Source: Amphibalanus amphitrite | Taxonomy: Eukaryota; Arthropoda; Thecostraca; Balanomorpha; Balanidae | DNA length: 64,000 bases | NCBI RefSeq assembly: GCF_019059575.1 | Contig: NW_024882736.1 | Coordinates: 62,001 to 126,000, forward strand | Direction of reading: 5' to 3' | Shown: piece by piece, positions 56,961-64,000 of the stretch | Numbering within the stretch: position 1 is the stretch's first letter | Layout: every line of letters begins with the position of its first letter | Translations under genes and position numbers: made by a program | Notes under the pieces: model-generated | Database searches by the model: none | Seen by the model: only the letters and a program-made list of their open reading frames with translations | What the model was told of the DNA's origin: nothing

Positions 56961-58305
56961 CTAACCCCGTCCACCCTCCCCACCCCTATTGCACACCACC
57001 GACTTGACTGCTCGCTTAAAGCGTGCCGGGTTCAGCTCCAATGTGCTCGCAGGCAGTTCGTTCAGGAGTGATGCGGCACGGTAGGTAAAAGACCGCTGGC
57101 CGGCGGCTGTACGCATGAGTGGAGGCCGCAGCCGCCGGTCCTGCCGGGTACCACGATCACAGCGCTGACGTGAGTCCACAAATGTCACAAACTGGGATGA
57201 GGTGTCCGTGGGCTCCCCGCACACAATCGCCTTCTGAGCCACAGTCATGGTGGACACGTCACACATCAGTCGAGGGGAGATAAAACCAAGCTCCTCCCGC
57301 GCGCGAGACACATGGTCATACTTCCGCAGGCCAGTGACGACTCTGGTGGCGAAGTTAACCACGCTCATCAGTCTAGCGTCATTCTTGGAAGTGCCACAGC
57401 CATAAATCGCAATACAGTACCTCACGCGCGAGAGGACCAGGCCGTCAACCACCGTGCGCATCACATGCCGCGGGAGGAGATGCCTCAGGTGGCGGAGACC
57501 GATCAGGAGGCCAACACACTGACGGACAACAGCACTGACGTGGTCGTCCCAAGTCAGGTGACGGTCGAAAAGCACGCCAAGGTTTTTAACGGACGGGCTC
57601 TCCTGAACGGTCTCCCCACCGACCCGTACGCTGACAGGGGATAGGCCGCGGGTGTTCTGACGAGTGCCAAGGAGTAGGATTTCGGTTTTGGATGCATTTA
57701 GCTTGAGTCCATGGGCATGGAACCATGATGACAGGGCTTGGAGAGTGGTTTCCATGCGATGGATAAGGGAAGGAAGGTTGCGTTTGGAGTCGGATATCAG
57801 GATTTGGGTATCGTCAGCGTACTGGGTCACATGAGCGTCCGGCGCGTGAAGGCTGAGGTCGTTGGAGAGGATGGTGAACAGGAGAGGACCTAAGGATGAG
57901 CCTTGGAAGACTCCCATGGTGTTAGGAAGGGGAGATGAGACCACCCTGTCACCGGAGGAGGTAGCGATGGAGACGGATTGAGTATGGCCGGAGAGATAGG
58001 CGGAAAACCAGGTAGGATCAATGTTGTACTGCTGAAGTTTGGTAAGGAGCAGAGGATGGGGTATAACGTCAAAACACTTACTGAGGTCCAAAAGGCATAG
58101 GAGTGACAGCTGACTGCGGTCCATGTTGTGAAGGATGCGGTTAGTGACAGTGAGAAGGGCGGTCTCGGTGGAATGATTGGGACGGAAGCCGTGTTGGGAA
58201 GTGGAGAGGAGGTGATTGTCGGACATGTAGGCAAACAGCTGCCGCTGCACCACACGCTCGACAATCTTGGCCATGACAGGAACGATGGAAATAGGACGGT
58301 AAATT
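56961..58305 (-). pseudogene. 5'-truncated CR1-like LINE ORF2 (RT)
   Basis: The frame starts inside the RT at YRPISIVPVMAKIVERVV and runs to a stop at 56961. Motifs: GFRPNHSTETALL, LCLLDLSKCFDVIPH, QGSSLGPLLF, YADD and NLGVLFDRHLTWDDHV, then a thumb with RVRYCIAIYG. The endonuclease is lost, the usual result of incomplete target-primed reverse transcription. The remaining 437 codons are unbroken. The 5' portion recurs at 60477-60730 through the tandem duplication. Confidence 0.85.
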
Positions 58306-58792
58306 TATCAAGCGTCCTACAAATTACAATTTCATGTCAACACTGATTTTTTACGAGAAATTATAAAGCAATTATGTTGAATTTAAATCTAAAAAAAATT
58401 ATTTATGAAAAAAATATTGATATTGATGACCATCCTTTATCAAATCAATATATTGAAAACAGCAGAAAGCCAGCTAAGCAGAAGTGCTTAACTACGTAAG
58501 TGGCGCGGCGCGGCGAATAAATAAAATTCCGATAGTGGCCAGCAAAAAGCGACTGGTACAGAAGATTTACAGTTTCTTTGTCTCATTTTGGTTGTTCTTT
58601 CTTCCTCACCGGGCTCAACATTATAAAATATATCAAAAATTAGCTTCGAATCTTCACATTAATTCAAATTCACGTAACATTTTCGTGCGTAGTTTACACC
58701 ACTGATATCAAGAACTTGATAAAATATTTGGTGTTAATTACGCCGTTTTATGAAACCCAAATGGCATCAATTGGTATACATTCTTGGACGAT

Positions 58793-58905
58793 ACCGCGAA
58801 AACGAAATATTTCTATCGAGAGTTTTCAAAGGATTTCATGCACGAGGCCTTGGCCGAGTGCATGAAATTCTTTGAAAACTCGAGATAGAAATATTTCGTC
58901 GCGGT
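58793..58905. repeat. Long imperfect hairpin (~50-bp arms)
   Basis: ACCGCG...CATGCAC on the left pairs with GTGCATG...CGCGGT on the right around GAGGCCTTGGCCGA. A few mismatches and small indels are present. A second copy is at 61218-61330. Confidence 0.85.
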
Positions 58906-59344
58906 AGAGTCCTAGATATTATTTCCTGTATGTTTCTTAATATCGCTCGTTATCTGCTTAAAAAAGGCCGAAATATGCATAAATAAAATACAGTAACATT
59001 AACTACACGTTAGGTACTGAAATACTGGCAGTTCTAATTACTGAACAGTGCAGCAAAGCTTACAAATTTTCTTTAAAACAGAAGCCCTCGATGAAATCAA
59101 GCTATCCAAGAAAACCATCCAAGAAAACGTCTCGCGCAAAGTTTCTTGGATGGCTGGATTGCATTGCAAGACTGCATCAAACATACAGGAATCCGGAATC
59201 GAGCATTTGCCGTAAATGAAGCTCCGTAATTTCGATGGCGTGAACTACTCCGGTCTCCGGCTTTGTGAAACGGAATTGGCATCAAATACGCCAAATCTGG
59301 CATAATTGACGGAACGCCGTAAGTAATTCCTTTTATGAAACGAG

Positions 59345-59640
59345 GCCCTGGTCTCGTCGATATCCTAATAGTTCCCCTTTATATTGCCTTGGAGTCATTA
59401 TACAGGTACCGCGGGCGTTACCTGAACCATGAGAAAAGAATACATCCCCGCCTATCCCCGCCCCATTCTGCTGTCCATCTTTTTTCTACGCCTTCTGTTG
59501 AGTGAGTTTCTTGCAAAACAATTATATAATCTGGGTACTTTACGTGCATGTGTCGGAATACAGCCCGCCTCTTTTTGTTATCCCGCAGTCCTCTCCAGAC
59601 TCCAGACTCCAGATGTATTCGAATGAGGTCCACACAAAGC
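59345..59640 (-). pseudogene. LINE endonuclease, N-terminal part (copy 1)
   Basis: The frame reads GVWRGLRDNKKRRAVFRHMH, DYIIVLQETHS, TAEWGGD and CILFSWF: the N-terminal half of an EEP endonuclease of L1/Tx1 style with the catalytic Glu in QETH. It leads toward the half at 54740-55443. A second copy is at 61770-62065. Confidence 0.72.
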
Positions 59641-59797
59641 GGTGGCTTTTCGCTCAGTCACGTCATACGGTAAAACAAAATGGAAAGTATGACACACGCA
59701 CACAATCACATCAATCACATATCCATGACCACAATTATACAAACACATCGAAACTGACCATCAGCGACTCGGACACATCTGTGCTACATTCAGCAGC

Positions 59798-60476
59798 CTA
59801 TAGCGACATAGTAGCCCGCCTCAACATAGCCTTAAATGCCGGCATGCCGGGCTCTATGCGCATGTCATTCATCAGCGACACACCTCGGTAACAAAGACGT
59901 CGTCTCCCAGACTCTGTGCGAATAGCGGGGAGGGTGAACGAATCGGCTCGTCTCCTTTGGTGCTGGTGCCGCTGGCAGGCTCTGGGTCCGATGGTCTGTC
60001 TTAAATACTCGGGCTGACCGGACACAATCACACGCTCGACGGCATATACTGCGTGGTACGATGCCAGCTGTTTAGCTGTGAACCACCCCAGCTGCCGTAT
60101 AGCTCCGGACACATGGTCGTTCTTCCTTTTACCGGTCACGACCCGTGTGCAAAAGTTCACAATCTTCTGCACACGGTGGAGCTGCGTATCCGTACAGGAG
60201 CCGTACACTGACATACAGTAGCGCACAATCGATAGAACAAGTGCTTGAACGATACATTTTAGTGCAGTCCTAGGTATCACATGGCGTGCGTGGTTCAGGG
60301 CGATTAGAATTCCGGTGCATTTGCGTGACATGTCATCAATATGCGACTCGAACGTAAGATGGCGATCGATTGACACTCCGAGGTTCTTGACTACCTTGGC
60401 ATCAGGCACTACCGTCCCACAGAAACTGAGCGTGACCGGCGGCAGCCCACGAAGCATCGCCTGTGTTCCCATCACG
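59798..60476 (-). pseudogene. CR1-like LINE ORF2 C-terminus, copy 1, fused at the duplication junction
   Basis: The frame has VVKNLGVSIDRHLTFESHID, NHARHVIPRTALK and SIVRYCMSVYG and ends at 59798. Its upstream part is cut at 60476, where copy 2 of the duplication begins in LINE 56961-58305 sequence, making a chimeric junction. Confidence 0.85.
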
Positions 60477-60730
60477 GAGGATGGGGTATAACGTCAAAAC
60501 ACTTACTGAGGTCCAAAAGGCATAGGAGTGACAGCTGACTGCGGTCCATGTTGTGAAGGATGCGGTTAGTGACAGTGAGAAGGGCGGTCTCGGTGGAATG
60601 ATTGGGACGGAAGCCGTGTTGGGAAGTGGAGAGGAGGTGATTGTCGGACATGTAGGCAAACAGCTGCCGCTGCACCACACGCTCGACAATCTTGGCCATG
60701 ACAGGAACGATGGAAATAGGACGGTAAATT
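60477..60730 (-). pseudogene. LINE RT N-terminal fragment (duplicate of the 58052-58305 part)
   Basis: It encodes the same start MAKIVERVVQRQL to LDLSKCFDVIPHP and then stops at the junction. Confidence 0.85.
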
Positions 60731-61217
60731 TATCAAGCGTCCTACAAATTACAATTTCATGTCAACACTGATTTTTTACGAGAAATTATAAAGCAATTAT
60801 GTTGAATTTAAATCTAAAAAAAATTATTTATGAAAAAAATATTGATATTGATGACCATCCTTTATCAAATCAATATATTGAAAACAGCAGAAAGCCAGCT
60901 AAGCAGAAGTGCTTAACTACGTAAGTGGCGCGGCGCGGCGAATAAATAAAATTCCGATAGTGGCCAGCAAAAAGCGACTGGTACAGAAGATTTACAGTTT
61001 CTTTGTCTCATTTTGGTTGTTCTTTCTTCCTCACCGGGCTCAACATTATAAAATATATCAAAAATTAGCTTCGAATCTTCACATTAATTCAAATTCACGT
61101 AACATTTTCGTGCGTAGTTTACACCACTGATATCAAGAACTTGATAAAATATTTGGTGTTAATTACGCCGTTTTATGAAACCCAAATGGCATCAATTGGT
61201 ATACATTCTTGGACGAT

Positions 61218-61330
61218 ACCGCGAAAACGAAATATTTCTATCGAGAGTTTTCAAAGGATTTCATGCACGAGGCCTTGGCCGAGTGCATGAAATTCTTTGA
61301 AAACTCGAGATAGAAATATTTCGTCGCGGT
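61218..61330. repeat. Long imperfect hairpin, duplicate copy
   Basis: Identical to 58793-58905. Confidence 0.85.
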
Positions 61331-61769
61331 AGAGTCCTAGATATTATTTCCTGTATGTTTCTTAATATCGCTCGTTATCTGCTTAAAAAAGGCCGAAATA
61401 TGCATAAATAAAATACAGTAACATTAACTACACGTTAGGTACTGAAATACTGGCAGTTCTAATTACTGAACAGTGCAGCAAAGCTTACAAATTTTCTTTA
61501 AAACAGAAGCCCTCGATGAAATCAAGCTATCCAAGAAAACCATCCAAGAAAACGTCTCGCGCAAAGTTTCTTGGATGGCTGGATTGCATTGCAAGACTGC
61601 ATCAAACATACAGGAATCCGGAATCGAGCATTTGCCGTAAATGAAGCTCCGTAATTTCGATGGCGTGAACTACTCCGGTCTCCGGCTTTGTGAAACGGAA
61701 TTGGCATCAAATACGCCAAATCTGGCATAATTGACGGAACGCCGTAAGTAATTCCTTTTATGAAACGAG

Positions 61770-62065
61770 GCCCTGGTCTCGTCGATATCCTAATAGTTCC
61801 CCTTTATATTGCCTTGGAGTCATTATACAGGTACCGCGGGCGTTACCTGAACCATGAGAAAAGAATACATCCCCGCCTATCCCCGCCCCATTCTGCTGTC
61901 CATCTTTTTTCTACGCCTTCTGTTGAGTGAGTTTCTTGCAAAACAATTATATAATCTGGGTACTTTACGTGCATGTGTCGGAATACAGCCCGCCTCTTTT
62001 TGTTATCCCGCAGTCCTCTCCAGACTCCAGACTCCAGATGTATTCGAATGAGGTCCACACAAAGC
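61770..62065 (-). pseudogene. LINE endonuclease N-terminal part (copy 2)
   Basis: Identical to the fragment at 59345-59640. Confidence 0.72.
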
Positions 62066-62222
62066 GGTGGCTTTTCGCTCAGTCACGTCATACGGTAAAA
62101 CAAAATGGAAAGTATGACACACGCACACAATCACATCAATCACATATCCATGACCACAATTATACAAACACATCGAAACTGACCATCAGCGACTCGGACA
62201 CATCTGTGCTACATTCAGCAGC

Positions 62223-63002
62223 CTATAGCGACATAGTAGCCCGCCTCAACATAGCCTTAAATGCCGGCATGCCGGGCTCTATGCGCATGTCATTCATCAG
62301 CGACACACCTCGGTAACAAAGACGTCGTCTCCCAGACTCTGTGCGAATAGCGGGGAGGGTGAACGAATCGGCTCGTCTCCTTTGGTGCTGGTGCCGCTGG
62401 CAGGCTCTGGGTCCGATGGTCTGTCTTAAATACTCGGGCTGACCGGACACAATCACACGCTCGACGGCATATACTGCGTGGTACGATGCCAGCTGTTTAG
62501 CTGTGAACCACCCCAGCTGCCGTATAGCTCCGGACACATGGTCGTTCTTCCTTTTACCGGTCACGACCCGTGTGCAAAAGTTCACAATCTTCTGCACACG
62601 GTGGAGCTGCGTATCCGTACAGGAGCCGTACACTGACATACAGTAGCGCACAATCGATAGAACAAGTGCTTGAACGATACATTTTAGTGCAGTCCTAGGT
62701 ATCACATGGCGTGCGTGGTTCAGGGCGATTAGAATTCCGGTGCATTTGCGTGACATGTCATCAATATGCGACTCGAACGTAAGATGGCGATCGATTGACA
62801 CTCCGAGGTTCTTGACTACCTTGGCATCAGGCACTACCGTCCCACAGAAACTGAGCGTGACCGGCGGCAGCCCACGAAGCATCGCCTGTGTTCCCATCAC
62901 GAGCATCTGTGTCTTTTTAGCATTCAGACTCATCCCATTTTGACAAAACCAACTATACACATCAGCCAGTGCACCCTCCATTTGCGAGACAAGCTGCTGC
63001 AT
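62223..63002 (-). pseudogene. CR1-like LINE ORF2 C-terminus, copy 2, 5'-truncated
   Basis: The 259-codon open frame begins after the YADD motif (SQMEGALADVYSWFCQNGMS, then LNAKKTQMLVMG) and carries the RT thumb and connection region. It extends ~100 codon-bases beyond the duplication edge at 62901, so this is the original locus. Endonuclease and catalytic RT motifs are missing. Confidence 0.85.
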
Positions 63003-63044
63003 CTGACCCTTCTTCCCCGTTACCTCTTACGTTAAAGCTCACTA

Positions 63045-64000
63045 CACTGAAAACAATTTTACCCGAAGCTGGCGAATTAAGCGTTGCTCTGCGGGTGGTA
63101 TATGTGTATTAACTCGCCATGTCCAGATTCTAGCTAGAGGGTAGACAGACTTGCCTGCCTTATTACCCGTAAATATGCACCGTACCCACAGTCTGCAGTA
63201 AGGTAGCTACTCAGCACCGGATATTGTCCCCGCGGGTGTCGAGTCATTGGCATAGCCCTCACTGAAAGAGTTGGAACTACTCGAGATATCGTAAACGCGT
63301 ATCCGTGGTTGGCGAACCTTTACATAACCTGCCCTGAAGGAGTTGGATCTACTGGCACAACTAGATGGCGTTGTCTCATACAGTTTTGAATTACAGCAAT
63401 TTTTAACTTTTTTTTTGCACCAATGATATATTGGCACATTGTTTGGCGGTTTCAAGTGGGGGCGAAAGTACAATTGTTAGGGTGCATCTTTAAAACCTCT
63501 GCAATATTCATCACGGGACGATTGGCAACGCCTTTTCTTCCGAAACTACCAAGTGAAACCATTTTGATTCTTATATAGGTCACGAACGCAGTCGCGAGAC
63601 ATCTTCTTAATCTCGGGCGGTCTGTACGACTACCGGTGACTGGGTCATGTCGAATTTTCTATGGGAATTCGATTTGACCGTTCCCACCGACGTGAAACTT
63701 TCTCACCGACGTTTTCTAGGTGTGACATTGTCATAATATAGATGATCTCCCTCAAATATGGTCAAGCGTGGGAGTTTTTTTTTTTTTGGCCCTCGTGACT
63801 TGGTCGGCGAAGGGTAGGCGTGGAGGGTAACCCCTTTTAGTCATACCTGCTCTGAGCGGATATAACCGCTGAGGCAGATACGGCTACACTGCAATGGGAC
63901 CTTACTGTACTCCTGGGAGGGTGGTTAAAAATGGTTGCGGATAGGGGTACCCGCGAAACACCGGTTTACTCGCCGGCCCTGGGTTAAACTGTTTTCAGTG
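63045..64000. mobile_element. CACT-ended TIR element, possibly complete at the window edge
   Basis: CACTGAAAACAATTTTACCC at 63045 is matched by the inverse ...GTTTAAACTGTTTTCAGTG-like end at 63971-64000 (GGGTTAAACTGTTTTCAGTG). CACT ends suit the CACTA/EnSpm group. The target duplication cannot be read because the right flank is outside the window. No transposase is seen; inner direct repeats (CTGAAAGAGTTGGAACTACT and CTGAAGGAGTTGGATCTACT) lie at ~63260 and ~63334. Confidence 0.55.

Larger units (their letters stand above)
56655..59348. mobile_element. TIR element carrying a truncated LINE
   Basis: GGGCCTCGTTTCATAAA begins it and the inverse TTTTATGAAACGAGGCCC ends it. The target duplication is at most 2-3 bp (CCT) and ambiguous. 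It encloses LINE fragment 56961-58305 and the long hairpin 58793-58905. Removing it brings the two halves of the LINE endonuclease close together. Confidence 0.65.
58052..60476. repeat. 2425-bp tandem duplication, copy 1
   Basis: Every stretch compared with 60477-62901 is identical. It runs from within LINE 56961-58305, through the hairpin and LINE endonuclease fragment, into the 3' part of another LINE. Confidence 0.92.
60477..62901. repeat. 2425-bp tandem duplication, copy 2
   Basis: Offset from copy 1 is 2425 bp throughout. The junction shares only GAGGATGGGG-side sequence with the left boundary and no element ends are seen, so it looks like an unequal or microhomology event, or an assembly artefact. 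Confidence 0.92.

Noticed and set aside
56655-59348. hAT element with 8-bp target duplication
   Set aside because: Flanks GCGCTCCT and TGGTCTCG do not match; only an ambiguous 2-3 bp repeat is possible.

Overview
This is a repeat-dominated stretch of a metazoan nuclear genome. I see long runs without coding potential, introns with GT/AG borders, non-LTR retrotransposons of several clades, Penelope-like elements, cut-and-paste DNA transposons with clean target-site duplications (TSDs) and tRNA-related SINEs. There are no bacterial-style operons, Shine-Dalgarno sites or rRNA. The repertoire (CR1-like LINE with a 2A-like motif, I-clade LINE, Penelope with a hammerhead-like ribozyme, many TTAA and 8-bp-TSD MITEs) suits an aquatic invertebrate, but I cannot name the species from sequence alone.

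Layout. 1-5250: a minus-strand CR1/Jockey-group LINE with ORF1 and a long unbroken ORF2 that leaves the window at base 1. It cuts a Penelope-like element (5251-6138). 6139-28751: four tandem copies (A-D) of a ~2.9 kb unit. Each unit carries three conserved minus-strand exon-like segments, a 192-bp TIR element and a large inverted-repeat element. Unit A is split by an I-clade LINE (8732-17531, 13-bp TSD), itself hit by two hAT-like elements with 8-bp TSDs. Unit B carries a 248-bp element with a CTG TSD whose empty site survives in sister units. Unit C is cut by a second Penelope copy. 28773-29549: a fragment of a related LINE ORF1.

30500-51400 is almost wholly nested DNA transposons. The commonest class is flanked by TTAA and starts CCCT/CCCG (piggyBac-like ends). 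It carries G-run/C-run hairpins just inside its ends and many AGGTCA half-sites inside. Others have 6-bp or 8-bp TSDs. The clearest nest is 45110-49212 (8-bp TSD) containing 45147-48979 (8-bp TSD) containing 45831-46768 (TTAA).

52532-54269 is a Tc1/mariner-type element with a dead transposase, interrupted by a tRNA-related SINE. 54740-59640 is a LINE endonuclease split by a TTAA element and a TIR element carrying another truncated LINE. 58052-62901 is an exact-looking 2425-bp tandem duplication. The window ends in a CACT-ended TIR element.

Most genes are transposon genes and most are broken. The only ones that look intact are ORF1 and ORF2 of the first LINE. The only candidates for host coding sequence are the exon-like segments of the tandem units, which I do not recognise.
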